Position numbers and translations under genes: made by a program
DNA from: Niebla homalea
Lineage: Eukaryota; Ascomycota; Lecanoromycetes; Lecanorales; Ramalinaceae
Length of the DNA: 64,000 nt
Direction: 5' to 3'
Assembly (NCBI GenBank): GCA_019925105.1
Contig: JAHGAU010000002.1
Location: forward strand, 868,001-932,000
In this document: in pieces, positions 1 to 11,465 of the stretch
Position numbering within the stretch: position 1 is the stretch's first letter
Layout of the letters: every line of letters starts with the position of its first letter
Notes under the pieces: model-generated
The model's database searches: none
What the model was told of the DNA's origin: nothing
What the model saw: the letters and a program-made list of their open reading frames with translations, nothing else

Positions 1-1577
1 AGCCCAGAGAACGGAGACCTTATCATTCGGATGGATCTCGTCCTGGGAGTAATAATCTTTGAAGAATGGCAATTGCTCGGATTGTCCACTGGGAACTCCA
101 TCAGGAGAGGAGACCTGACCTTCCGTATTTGGCGAGCTGTAGTCATCCAGCGCACCGAGAGCCGACTGGCTCGAAAGGGACCCTCCTCTCTTGCCGGCTG
201 CTGGAGCGGCGCCACCACCCCGGGATTCCGGTGTATCGTTGAAGGCATCTGAATCAGATGTGTCCCCATACTTCCTATGGCTCCCAGCAGCACCAGCAAT
301 CGCCACTGTGTTGCCATAAGAGGGCGAGTCGCTCGAATTTCCTTCAAGAGCAGACATCCTGGCTACTCTTCCACCAGGCTGTGGCCCATAGTCAGGTGGT
401 AATGTTTGACTTCCAGAAGGGGGTGCGTAAGCCATGCTGGGCCCACCTTGTCGTTGAGGAGTTGGCTGGTTGAGACTTGCTTGACTACCCCTTCTTCTTC
501 TTCGTAGGCAAACACAACATAAGAGCAGAAGCCCGAGAAGGAGGGCGGCACCAACCACGGTTCCGACGACTATGCCCGCTATCTGACCACCAGAGAGGCC
601 GTTATGATGCCCCATTGCAGGGCTAGCTGAGCTTGTGGCGGAGGGACTGGCCATTGATGTGGATGATGATGGAAACAGGGGAGGCATCGAGGTGGTTGAT
701 GGCAGGGTGACTCCTGGACACCGGCTAGTGACATTCGATGTTTCGCAGCATGAGTCTGTCGCATTAGGAGAGCTTGTCGCGCAGAAGCCGCAAAGACCCT
801 GCAGATTGGTCGAAAAGCCACAATTATCCGACTCATTTACCTCTCCGGTCAAGCAGCCCGTACTGAGAGAATTGGCAGGTAGCGCACAATTGGTGAAGTC
901 AGCTCGAACTTGATCCATGTAACCCTGCCTCGGACTGCTACAGAGCTGTGAATCCATAGCAATACCTTCTTCGCTCGTGGCTTGCTGAGCCTGCACTTTG
1001 TCAGTCGGTACTTCGAATCCGGTTTGCAGCTTCTTACGCATGCTTCTGCACACAGCGGTCGTGAGGCGGCACCTGACAGGGAACAAGGACCAATAGAATT
1101 TTGTACAATAGCATTACAAATTACACTTGTGGTATACCGTGCGTAATAGGAAGTTGTGTTTCGAAGGTTGATATTACTGCAGCCGAGCAATTGCTGATAG
1201 CTGCTCACGGTCAGTGTCTGGTCAGGACGATCAGACTGACGAGACTTACCGCGTCTGGACGTAGCTTCCTTTGACGTAGTCGTTTAGACCTGAGTCGAAT
1301 TGCTCCACCGAAGAGACAAATGCGAGGAAAGGGCTAGGTTGTGTTATCCACGGTCCACACACAAGTAGATATAGGTCGCTACACACTATATCGAAGAAAC
1401 GGCTGAGCCGGTAGAGATAGAGGACTGATTGAATGCTGGGCATTGCGAAGAACCCTTCAGTGAAACGCAGCTTTGCGCCATAGTCGATGGAAGGGTGATA
1501 GCGAGGAGGGTGGTAATGATTGCTAAGGTCCTCGCAGATGCTCTTCTCAGCGTAGCTTGAGACTTCCAAGCAAGCAT
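1..1577 (-). CDS. Fus1-like SH3-domain single-pass membrane protein (3' end outside window)
   Basis: Partial: the gene runs off the left edge. Exons 1577-1387, 1333-1250, 1200-1038 and 990-<1; introns of 53, 49 and 47 nt. From the ATG at 1577 there is an N-terminal signal peptide (about residues 1-31, cleavage near TMA-QSC), then a cysteine-rich extracellular domain with family-typical stretches such as LLGCSNINL, YYARYTTSVICNA and SSPNATDSCC, a Ser/Thr-rich stalk, one membrane segment (about residues 281-304, ending in Cys and Arg runs), a low-complexity cytosolic linker, and the opening of an SH3 domain (NDKVSVLWA) cut by the window edge. This architecture is that of the fungal Fus1-like SH3 membrane proteins, linked to polarity and cell fusion; the exact role here is inferred. 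An upstream in-frame ATG (1631) exists, but its extension lacks signal-peptide character. The first donor is a weak GTGTGT. Confidence 0.8.
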
Positions 1578-2202
1578 GTCAAAGTCGTGATAGACGATCC
1601 ATCTCGAACGAGGCTCTTGCTCTGCTCTCACCGCCTATGTACAGTAGCAATCGGCGGTCCGTGTGGAGGCGAACTCGTGATGTACCACGTTGGGCGCCCC
1701 TGCAGTCCAGCCAATGATCCTTTATTATGCTTCTCGAGGTGTCTCTTGCTTCTACCTCCTCTTCCGTTGTCTCAATTAATTAGCAGCAAGTAAAAACTGT
1801 ACGGAACTAACGCGTGAAAGAATCGAAGATGGTGATCAGGGAGAGAAAGGTAATGAGCGACAGGAGGAACCAGAAGAGGAGTAAGGATTAAGGAAAGAGA
1901 TGCTCAAGTTTCGAGGAAGGAGCGGGCTTTTTGGTTGGACAACAGGAGACGAATTCACCAAAACGTTTAGCGTAGTGGGAGATTAAAGATTCAGCCTCAA
2001 AGGGGAAGGCGTCCGTAATTTTGCAGCTACTATAGAGTAAGCATTTATTGTTTGATCTGTGCCATCGTTTGATCTTCTTGAACCCAATTTGCATGCACAT
2101 TTGACACACGCCAGCCAAGAATTAAGCCGAGGCTTGGACATGCATTGATTGACTCCTTACCGTTTCATCTGCATAATCCAGGCACCTAGTGACTGGGCAA
2201 GT
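1578..2202. promoter_or_regulatory. Divergent intergenic region, SH3 protein / prolyl-tRNA synthetase
   Basis: About 625 bp between two divergent start codons, so it must hold both promoters and 5' UTRs. A pyrimidine-rich stretch lies near 1740-1780 and purine-rich stretches near 1840-1890. The minus-strand open frame at 2118-1888 has no recognisable features and is not called. Confidence 0.5.
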
Positions 2203-4027
2203 ATGTCGTCAGAAGTCAACAACATGGCCGAAGCGGCGGCGGAGAAGACAGGTGCTATTGACATAAATACGGATGCTAAAGAGCCATCAAAGAGCGCGTT
2301 AAAAAAGATTGCAAAGCAGCAAAAGCTGGCGGAAGAGAAGGCCGCAAAGGCCTCAAACCCGAAGGGTGACTCATCCTCAGCCTCAGCTGCGAAAGCGGCT
2401 CAAAAGAAGCCTCCAGCCCAGGGCCCCGCTGCTGGCAAGGAGCTCAAAGCGGTCAACGTCCTGAAAGAATCCGACTTTTCGGGCTGGTACTCGCAGGTCC
2501 TAACCAAGGGAGGCTTCATATCATACACGGATATCTCAGGATGTTATGTGTACCGTCCTGCAAGCTATGCAATTTGGGAAGAAATTACAAAGTGGTTCGA
2601 CACTCGGATCAAGTCTATTGGTGTAAAGAACTGCTATTTTCCCATGTTTGCGACCAAAGAGCAGCTCGAGATTGAGAAAGATCATGTCGAAGGATTTGCT
2701 GCCGAAGTGGCCTGGGTCACCAAGTCAGGCAATACTCCACTCGAGAAGGAAATCGCCATTCGCCCGACCTCGGAAACCGTCATGTACCCTCATTATGCCA
2801 ATTGGATTCGAAGCCATCGAGATCTGCCTCTTCGGCTAAACCAGTGAATGACTCTTTCACCCCTCCACCCTTCGTTGCGCTAACCAGGCCAGGTGGAACT
2901 CGGTGGTCCGATGGGAATTCAAACACCCCCAACCATTTCTACGAACAAGGGAATTCCTATGGCAAGAAGGTCATACAGCCCATCTGACCAAGGCAGGGGC
3001 AGAGGAAGAGGTTTTACAGATCCTAGAATGGTATGCTGGTGTTTACGAGCAGCTACTGGCAGTGCCCGTCGTACGAGGACGGAAAACAGACAAGGAGAAA
3101 TTCGCGGGCGGGGAGTATACCACAACAGTAGAGGGATACATTCCGGAGACTGGTCGTGGTATCCAAGGCGGCACGAGCCATTGTCTCGGTCAAAACTTCA
3201 GCAAGATGTTCAACATTGTTGTTGAAGATCCAGCCAACAAAGAAGGCGCTAAGCTCAATGTCTGGCAAAATTCGTGGGGTCTCAGTACTAGAACGATTGG
3301 CGTCATGGTCATGATCCATGGGGATAACCTGGGACTTGTGCTTCCCCCACGTGTTGCGGAAACACAGGTCGTCATAGTTCCCGTTGGGATCACGGCCAAG
3401 ACGACGGAAGAAGAAAGAATAGCGCTGCATAAAGAAGTCGACGGGCTGGAAGAGATTTTGAAGGCTGTCGGTATCCGCGTCATGTCAGACAAGAGTGAAT
3501 ATTCCCCCGGTTGGAAATTCAACGAATGGGAACAAAAGGGCGTACCGCTCCGCCTAGAATTTGGCCCGGGCGAGTCCAAGGGCCATTATGTCACCACTTC
3601 CCGACGAGACATACCTGGTAGGGATGGTAAGGGTCAGGTCGCTATCACCGAGCTCGGCACAGGAGTCGAAAAGCTCTTGAGCACGATCCAGAAGGATCTG
3701 TACGATCGGGCAGACCACAAGTTCAAAGAACACACCAAGAAGATCACCGCCTGGGCCGAGTTTGTACCATCACTGAATGCTAAGAACATCAACCTCATCC
3801 CGCACTGCCTGACGGAGCCTTGCGAAGACAAGATCAAGGACCTGAGCGCGAGAAGGGAGCAGGACGACAACACTCCCCAAGACGAAAAGGCGCCGAGTAT
3901 GGGTGCCAAGAGTTTGTGCATTCCCTTCGAACAGCCGGAGGCAGGTCTTCCAGAGGGTACCAAATGCTTAAATCCAGAGTGTGATCGGATGGCCGTCAAG
4001 TGGTGCCTGTTCGGCAGGAGCTATTAG
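2203..4027 (+). CDS. Cytoplasmic prolyl-tRNA synthetase
   Basis: Class II aminoacyl-tRNA synthetase that charges tRNA-Pro in the cytosol. Exons 2203-2843 and 2893-4027 (intron 49 nt), 591 aa. A charged N-terminal extension (about residues 25-60, with [12 protein letters not shown], like the tRNA-binding helices of other eukaryotic synthetases) precedes the catalytic core. Motif 2 is visible ([18 protein letters not shown]), as are [13 protein letters not shown], the [13 protein letters not shown] stretch, and an anticodon-binding domain (about residue 350 onward). The C-terminal domain carries CLNPECD and ends in the terminal Tyr typical of the eukaryotic/archaeal ProRS type. I chose the ATG at 2203 because the open frame upstream has no better start and residues after it fit the family; ATG 2224 is an alternative. 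It shares a divergent promoter with the SH3 gene and is convergent with CCT1. Confidence 0.95.
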
Positions 4028-4367
4028 GTCAGCGAAGGAGCTTCATGAGTAACGAGGGCAAGGATGAGACGATGATCAAAGGAGCAGTATCCCGCTATGG
4101 CAGGATTCAGGCTAGGCTGAGCAGTTGCGATTTTGATACCCAGAAGATGCTGCCTTTTCTCTTCAGCGCTAGGACGAGGATGTGAGGCTTGAGCATTCAA
4201 AGTGCACAGGGTCGATCGCGGCAGGTATAGTGTGGGCATTTGATCCTGGATCATAAAAATAAGTCGAGGCTCATGTATAACAGATGATTCGCAAAGGAAA
4301 AGCATCTGATGGCAATATGCCTCTTGAGATTGTCTATACACGCTCTACACAAGTCGTCGCGATTTCA
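4028..4367. other. Convergent intergenic region, ProRS / CCT1
   Basis: 340 bp between two stop codons; expected to contain both 3' UTRs and polyadenylation signals. I see no gene or repeat. Confidence 0.5.
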
Positions 4368-6270
4368 TTAGTGGCCATGTCCGTCGTCCTGTTCCCTCCT
4401 TTCAGGATCCAGCTTGATCAGGGTATCAATTCTCATGATGGCAATGCACGCTTCCACCGCGCTCTTCAATTGCCGCACTTTACTCATACTCGGCTCCAGC
4501 ACACCGCCCTTGATCTGATCGACACATTCACCCTTGCTCAAATCCAACCCGTAATTCTTGTAAGCCTTCTTCTTCGCCGCTAAGCGGGCCTGCTCTGCAT
4601 CCGCTGCCGATTGCTGCTTCCCGGATTTCGACGGACTCGGTGGAGGCGGCACCTCCTGCACACGTTGCGACATTGCATGGCGTTGGCGCAAGAGGGCGAC
4701 CAGGTCCGAGGAGTCCTTTGCAGCATTCACGGCCAGAGTACGCGGTATCACGAGAAGGGTCTGCGCGAATTCGCCAATGGCAAGCTGCTCCCGGCTCCCC
4801 ACGGTGACGGCGAATTCCTCGAGGTAGATGTGCAGAGCGGTTTCGACGGCTCCGCCGCCAGGGACAATTGACCCGCTTTCCAGGGTTCGCTTGACTGCTG
4901 AGAGCGAGTCGTGGACGGAACGCTCCATCTCATCCAGCTGGTAGTCGTTGGAGCCGCGTAGGATTATAGACGCTGAGGTGTGGACTTTGGTGCCCTTGAC
5001 CATGATGCATTCGTCGTCAGATATGCGCTCTTGCACCACCTCCTCCGCGTGGCCCAACGACGAGGCTTCGAACTTCTCATCTCCATTGAGGTCCGATAAT
5101 GTTGAAATCAAGGTCGCGCCTGTTGCCTTTGCAATTCGGCGAAGGTCCTCTTTCTTGCACCGCCGCACGCCCATGGCCCCCTTTTCGATGAATTGCTTCA
5201 AGACCAAGTCATCTATGCCCTTCGTGGTCAGAATGACATTGGCGCCAGCTTTCAAAATCATCTCTACTCGCTCCATAACCATGCCGGCCTCTCGTTGTCG
5301 GATCTGCTCGAGCTGCTTCGGGTCGTCGATTGTGATGTTGACACCAAGCTTCATACGCTCCTTCTGCAGGTTCATGTCAAGGCAGGCGATCTTGGCATCT
5401 GTGATGCGAGTCTTCATGGCTTGCGAGGCAACTGTGCAGTTCAGAGCGTAACCTCTCACCAGGATAGATTCGGTGGCGCTTTTGCCATGTGCCTTGAGTA
5501 TGTTGACGGCCTTGACGGGGTATTTGACTTCGTTCTTGTTGTTAGTAGATTTCACGGACTGCATAGCCCTCACCACCATGTCCGAGAAGAATTCGCTGTC
5601 CGAACCTATTATCTTACTTGACATGGATGTCTTCGCTATGTTTATGAGAGACTCGCGCCCCAGATTCTCGACTTTTGTGCTTATGTTCTCGCTCATATAT
5701 TTCACGGCTTCGCGGAGGGCGAGGCGGTAGCCATTGATGATGGTGGTCGGATGTATGCGGTTCTTCATGAGCTCGTTTGCTCTTCTCAGCAGCTCGGCTG
5801 CAATTATGACAACTGATGTCGTTCCATCGCCGACCTCCTTGTCCTGTTGTTGCGCCAGGTCGACCAATATTTTCCCTGCAGGATGTTCTACATCCAAGAG
5901 ACTTAATATTGTTGCTCCGTCATTGGTGACTGTGATGTCCTACTTCCGTTTAGCAAGGAAGATCTAAGGCTCCGGACGTACCCTACCCCAATGTCATCCA
6001 CCATCATCTTGTCTAAGCCTGATGGACCAAACGAGCTCTTGACGACATTTGCTATCGCCTGTGTCGCCAATACTAGGTCCCCATTAGCGACAGGCTCTTC
6101 TCATGCTTGTCATCATCTTGTTTACCATTCTGATCCCGTATGTCTGATCCACTAATCTTCTGCCCACCAAGGACTGTTGTGCATCTGTCAGCCTACTATA
6201 TGCGAAGGAAAGGGGAGCACCGCTGACATAGTGTCCCAGCATTCCTGGGTTGCTCAAACATGCTACCCAT
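4368..6270 (-). CDS. CCT1: T-complex protein 1 subunit alpha (CCT1)
   Basis: Alpha subunit of the cytosolic TRiC/CCT chaperonin, which folds actin, tubulin and other clients with ATP. Exons 6270-6228, 6173-6126, 6072-5987 and 5939-4368; introns 54, 53 and 47 nt; 582 aa. N-terminal [13 protein letters not shown] and [15 protein letters not shown], then the nucleotide-binding [35 protein letters not shown] (alpha-subunit specific), [19 protein letters not shown], and the C-terminal equatorial motifs VVPGGG-like [10 protein letters not shown] and [10 protein letters not shown]. Subunit identity rests on close agreement with remembered fungal TCP-1 alpha sequence. Between RHAMSQ and YKNYGLDL there is a longer Pro/Ser/Lys/Ala-rich insert than in yeast. 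The ATG at 6270 gives [12 protein letters not shown]; the next ATG, at 6261, also fits. It is divergent from SEN34. Confidence 0.95.
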
Positions 6271-6748
6271 ACTTCTGAAGGTCGTCCTTGGTTCAGATGG
6301 AGAATGTCTTGAAGTGTGGGGGGATGGGGATGTCAATATCTGAGCTTGATGACTTTGTCAAGACTTTGCATAAAACGCTTTGCGTCACGCGTTCTAAGTC
6401 AAGCTTTAGGGTTTGTTTATGTTGTTTTACTAGTTCAACTTTCAAATCACTTAATTTTCTACATTGGCATTTAACGATTTTGCATCAACTTCATTACCTG
6501 AAGCATGGTTCTCAAATATTTAGATGCAGGTCAGTAAGTGATCTTTCATTACTTGAACTTATTGCACATGATTCAATATCTCTTATAATCTGTCAATCCA
6601 CTGAGACCAAAGCGTTCTTGATGTGACATAAGACTCCCAGTGAGCTTTATGATCTGCTCCTTCCCACTCTTTAGACTTTGAAGCCTGACTTCGGCTCAGC
6701 TGATTGCAGGAATGTTAGGCCGGCGCTCTACTGTTGTCGAGCTCAGCC
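6271..6748. promoter_or_regulatory. Divergent intergenic region, CCT1 / SEN34
   Basis: 478 bp between divergent starts. Positions about 6360-6600 are markedly AT-rich compared with the flanks, which fits a nucleosome-poor shared promoter. The short open frame across it has no protein-like features. No repeat recognised. Confidence 0.45.
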
Positions 6749-7708
6749 ATGACCAAACAAGGGACCTCCTTCATCCCGGAGCTTCCCATTCCGATATTTC
6801 AGCTGTCTCCTCAGGTTGAGCGCTACATGCTTTATGATGCCGATATCATATCGTGGCTGCGAAAGTATCACAACATCCTTGGTGTGCTGATCGGCACCAT
6901 TCCCCAGGTCCCACAGCAAAATGTCTTTCTTGGTCTGCCTTTGGAGCTACTACCCGAGGAAGCACGGCTTTTGGTAGCTGATGGTGTCGCTTACATTGTG
7001 GATGATCTGTCGTGGCATCGCAAAAGCATCGCTCAAGGGAAGCAGAACGAGCGAATGCAGGAGGATCTTCGAAGAAAAGGACTTCAATTGGCGCAGGCAT
7101 TTGAAAGAAGGAAACAAGACAAGATGATCGAACACTTCGAGGGTGCCAAAGGCAAGCGCAAAGATCTAATGCAGGATGAGGACGAGCATGATTCTACACA
7201 AACTGAAGAAACACTGTTCCCAGACATGTCGATTCCTGAAGTCCAGTCGTTACCCCTTGCTCGCACGCAGACTGGACCAGAAACTCAGCCATGGATCATC
7301 GTTCCTACCACTGCAGAATCTTTCCTGGGCAATCCAGCCATCAGCTCAGCTTCGAAGGTGCCCTCTGTGAAACCAGCATCGTACGCCTTGTTCGAGCACC
7401 TTCACAGACGCAGCTACTTCATGATTCCCGGCCTTCGCTTTGGCTGTCAATATTCGGTTTACCCTGGGGACCCGTTGCGGTTTCATAGCCACTTTCTTGC
7501 CAGTGGTCTAGATTGGGACGAGGACATGGACCTCTTAGATCTCATCGGAGGAGGTCGATTGAGCACAGGCGTAAAGAAAGGCTGGATGGTTGGTGGTGTG
7601 GAGCCTACGAAAGAGGGCGGTGATCTCCACCATGAAAGCATGCAGACGAAGACTGGTAAGTCCGGGCCAGCTGTACGGACATTCTGTATCGAATGGGGTG
7701 GTATGTGA
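6749..7708 (+). CDS. SEN34: tRNA-splicing endonuclease catalytic subunit Sen34
   Basis: Catalytic subunit that cuts pre-tRNA at the 3' splice site within the Sen2-Sen34-Sen15-Sen54 complex. Single exon, 319 aa. The C-terminal endonuclease fold holds the Tyr-His-Lys triad: Tyr in CQYSVYPGDPLRFHSHF, the His of the same stretch (about residue 245) and Lys in GVKKGWMVGG (about residue 275). The family-typical end VRTFCIEWGGM is intact. The N-terminal half has the degenerate fold (FLGLPLELLPEEARLL) followed by a charged linker. The start is the first ATG in frame; the open frame upstream has no ATG. It is a likely processing enzyme for the intron-bearing tRNA-Thr at 47382-47521. Confidence 0.93.
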   Translation: MTKQGTSFIPELPIPIFQLSPQVERYMLYDADIISWLRKYHNILGVLIGTIPQVPQQNVFLGLPLELLPEEARLLVADGVAYIVDDLSWHRKSIAQGKQNERMQEDLRRKGLQLAQAFERRKQDKMIEHFEGAKGKRKDLMQDEDEHDSTQTEETLFPDMSIPEVQSLPLARTQTGPETQPWIIVPTTAESFLGNPAISSASKVPSVKPASYALFEHLHRRSYFMIPGLRFGCQYSVYPGDPLRFHSHFLASGLDWDEDMDLLDLIGGGRLSTGVKKGWMVGGVEPTKEGGDLHHESMQTKTGKSGPAVRTFCIEWGGM

Positions 7709-8153
7709 AATGCATCCGAGCTCTGCAAAGCGACTCTCCTTGGCAAGAAGTGGATTCTTAACTTTGGTCACGTGTGCGTGGTCTTCCGGCTAGGCTGTCA
7801 ATAGAAGCTGCTCGTCCTATGAGCTTCCATTGTTGATAATGCTTCTGCTTCCCCTTGCTAGTATTGCTTTATGTCTCAGGTCCTATGCACATTATCGATG
7901 ACATCATGATTTCATGTATGGCGTTGATGCCTGATCTACAGTGAGTGGAACCATAGATATAAAGGATGTCGCCACAGTGTGGTCACAATGTTGGGCACGT
8001 AATGCTGTCCTTGTCTCGATACTTCTCTGATATATAGTTGAGTTGGCCGCGTGAGTCTATACTCGTGATGCGTCATTGTCGCTGTTTGTATGCTGTCTAT
8101 GTACAGTGATATTTCATTCACAATGTGTCAATCGCGCTGCGTGCTGGCAGATT
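7709..8153. other. Convergent intergenic region, SEN34 / permease
   Basis: 445 bp between stop codons; 3' UTRs expected. No gene, RNA or repeat recognised. Confidence 0.45.
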
Positions 8154-9810
8154 TCACCTGCCAATCATTTTCAGCTCCAGCCACCTGAGTGGAGCAAATG
8201 TTACACAGGCAAAGGCAACACCTAGCCAGATACCAATATCCGCGCCATAGCCGTCTGCCACGCGGACCGCAACAGGCCCGACATACCAGGCTTGAAACAT
8301 CCCAATGATGGCGCCTGCCCAACCAATCAGGAAGGCAGTCAGGGCCGCGGCACCGATGGGTAGATATTTCTGGTCCTCCCACTTGGTCCAGTCATATCCG
8401 AACCTCCTTCGGAAGATTAAATGCTCTTCAAGGACAATTGTGATCCAGATGGCAATCCAGTATCCCATAAGGGCCAGGAAGTTTGTGAAAATATCAAAAA
8501 GGTAATCACGGCCTGCGACTGAACAGACGAATTCGATAAGTATGATAAAACATACCCAGACCCATCGAGGTATCATCTTCCCGAAACGTCCTAGAACCTG
8601 ACAATCAAGCGCCGCGGCATAGCAACCTGGCACGTTGTTGCTGACGACGCCGAGAGCAACTACGACGGCGCAGAATTTGCCGAAACCACCAACAGACGAA
8701 TAGCCCGCCAGGATGAGTGCGCCTGACGATGTACCATAGGCGGTATTCCAGTCGTCGTTGATGAAGGTTCCACTGCCGAGTCCAATTCCAATGGCATTGA
8801 CGAAGGTGAAAGACACCCAGAGCCCAATGAATGTCATGAGAAAGACAAGTCGTTTGGAGGTTGACTCTGGGTAATAGACGTAGAAGTCGCTCGCAGCACC
8901 AGCCCAAGAGATGGGCACCGACAAGGACAAGGAGAAGAATGATAGGCGATTGGCTGTGATGCTCAGGGGTGTGGCACCCTCAGGGATGACGGAAGGACTG
9001 CTCGTATTAAAATATTTGGCACCGACACCGCAAAGGATGAGGAGGACGATGGTTTGAGGTATGGAGGCGTATCTGCAGTGTCCTGTGAGTGCACGTTCCT
9101 GGAGAAGGCCTCGCAAGTGTCCACATACCTCTCATATGTATGGAAGATCTTCATCCCAAAGACTGCAATCATCCAGCCAATGAGGACAACGATAACTATA
9201 CCGACGATGATTGTCATCGATCCACCGCTAACGGCCGAGAGGATCTGGCCAGCAATGATTGTGCTGAGTGTGCCATAACCGACCATGATTATAATATTCA
9301 GGACGGTGGTGAGCTTTGCGGGCCAGTACCCCATGAAGTATCTCGCGACGATCTGCGGAACAATGGCTTAGCTTTCGCTCTCGCGCAATGAGCGACTGTG
9401 TATAGAGGACGTACCATGGTTCGATTACCGCTCTGTGGACCCCAGATGCTCATGTAGGCAGTGGCAGCAGAGCCGATCAAACAGCCAAATGTGGCCATCA
9501 ACATGCTATCAACAAAGCCAAGATTGAACAGCAACGGCCCCAACATGCCCGTGACCAGATTGTTGGCCGTAATGTTGGCGCTATACCAGAGAAGGCAGAC
9601 CTGGGCATATCTCAGCCAGGAGATGTCATGTCGCTCCTCGGGCAGCACGCGGACGATGCCACGAGCTTCAAGGCCGGCAAGATTTTCGATTTTGTCATTC
9701 AGGACGCGCAGCTTATGAGGCACGGGTATGGGCGGGGATATCTCCTTGTCGGAATCGTTGCTCGATGTTGTCTCCACGACAGGCGCATTTTTCTCAAGAT
9801 CAAGAACCAT
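8154..9810 (-). CDS. NCS1-family purine-cytosine permease (fcyB-like)
   Basis: Plasma-membrane proton symporter for purines/cytosine of the NCS1 family. Exons 9810-9415, 9352-9129 and 9072-8154; introns 62 and 56 nt; 512 aa. After a hydrophilic N-terminus with IENLAGLEARGIVRVLPEERHD in two halves (GLEARGIVRVLPEERHD is the family signature), about 12 hydrophobic segments follow. Family landmarks include WYSANITANNLVTG (helix 1), GPQSGNRTM at the exon 1/2 junction, MGYWPAKLTTVLNII, and GVVSNNVPGCYAAALDCQ. This resembles Aspergillus FcyB rather than the uracil/allantoin NCS1 transporters; exact substrate is inference. It is divergent, across a long 1.65-kb gap, from the rhodopsin-like gene. Confidence 0.92.
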
Positions 9811-11465
9811 ATTGACGTGGAATGAGGCTCTTGCTTATGGGAAAGATCAATGAGATGCAAGACAATGCAAGGCAATCTGCAAGAGCTACGAGGCAACATG
9901 AAATTTGGAGATGAGAGGCGGCTTAAAGACGGTAGCATGAAGAGTAGCTTGCATCAACATGTCGCTTGGCGCATCAAAGGTGCGGCCGATCAAGGACCTA
10001 CAACAATGCTACCCTGGTGGCCACCAAGTAGCACCAACACACACGGAAGCGTTCGCATAGAAGATACGGCACAATTGCGGGGAAGTGATGCTGGATACCC
10101 CAGATACCCAGATAATCAGCCAGAATGCCAGATACTTGCAGCGGAAGGATTCTGGACCCTGCTTATCTTCAGCACGAAGCAACGCGCACCATTGGTCTGT
10201 TGGTTTGTTGCGAAAGAACGCACGTAATTTGGATAAGAGACAGAAATTGGAAAGCTCCTAGTAGATATACTACCTGTCTTAGCTCGTCGGGTTGCGATCC
10301 CGGAGACCAAGTACCTACTACTTGTTAAGTTGTTCCAAGTCCCAAGAGAATAAAAGATCTACTTGAAAGTCTGAAGCCACTTCAAGATAGAGAGCAGATC
10401 AATTGGCTAGCATCAATGATAGTGAGCATCATGATCCATCCAGGCAACCCGGTAGCCCATTTTAGTTCCATCTTCCGACATCCCGGTCCGCTAGTTTTGA
10501 ACCTTTCGACAAGCGAATAGGAACAGTCACGCCATCTTGCATAGCTTGGAACTTGGATTATCATGCTATTGGGAAGATTTATTTTTGCAATTCAGGCCGT
10601 TGCCGTTCGAAAGACCATAGTAATATCGATTCTCGCAAGTAGGATAACAGTTAAAAGCCGGTCTGGCTGCTAGCTGAGATAAGCGCAGACTTTACAATTT
10701 CCGAGATTGACAGCGGCGCACGTCGGGGGAGAATTTCCCACACTTCACCTAGTCTCAAGCCCAATATCGAAGCTAAACATTTTCGGTCTTCGAGCGATGC
10801 CAGTGCATGTATAGCTTATTTTAATGTCCAATGAGACCGTCTGCCTACAGAAGTACAGATCCACCTGATGGGATCTTGCTCAACGCTTCGAGATTCAATT
10901 TTCAAATGCCGACAGTCATGAATCCGGTCTGTCAAAGGCACATGTCAATTGCGGCAAACCCCACGGCCCCACACCATGCTGGATTGTGCCTGGACTCGAA
11001 GGTCGGTCAAAAGTTTCTTCCTCATCTCGGCCTGGGAAATGGGAATCTGGAATGTTTCTGGTCGGTCGGCTATCTGCTGCGCCAAATCCCCCAAGGTCTT
11101 GTCAGTACAGTGAGTTTGGCGCCAGTCATGGGTATGAGGATATGTCGGTCTGGCTTTCTTGGCCCACGGCCCAACAGTCGTTTAAGCTGCCGTTCCATAC
11201 AGATTTGCACATCGTGGCTTGTATCTGCTACTTTGGGACCGCCCTGCGTGATAAGGGGCATCTCAAGTACTGGATACATGTGATGGTATAGCTTCAATGC
11301 AGCTCGCGAAAATGCTTTTTCTATTTCTTTTCACACGTCTTCGCACACAGCATGATTCTATTCATCTAATTCCAGCGTCCTTCTTCTCCTTGCTCATGTC
11401 CATCCTCTCTTAATTTGACTTTTGGTCAACGCTACCATCATTCTGTATATACCGTGGAACCCGGA
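9811..11465. promoter_or_regulatory. Long divergent intergenic region, permease / rhodopsin-like protein
   Basis: 1655 bp. Both flanking genes start outward, so promoters lie at each end. The middle holds short overlapping open frames (for example 10831-11283 +) without start context, domains or splice pattern. A pyrimidine-rich tract lies at about 11320-11400, just upstream of the rhodopsin-like gene. No transposon or RNA gene recognised. Confidence 0.4.

Noticed and set aside
10281..10315. gggttgcgatcccgg, which looks like a tRNA T-arm
   Set aside because: The loop lacks the TTC of box B, and no acceptor, anticodon or D arm can be paired around it.
10831..11291. Overlapping open frames of 100-150 codons between the permease and the rhodopsin-like gene
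   Set aside because: No domain, no plausible splicing, and frames overlap one another; treated as chance.
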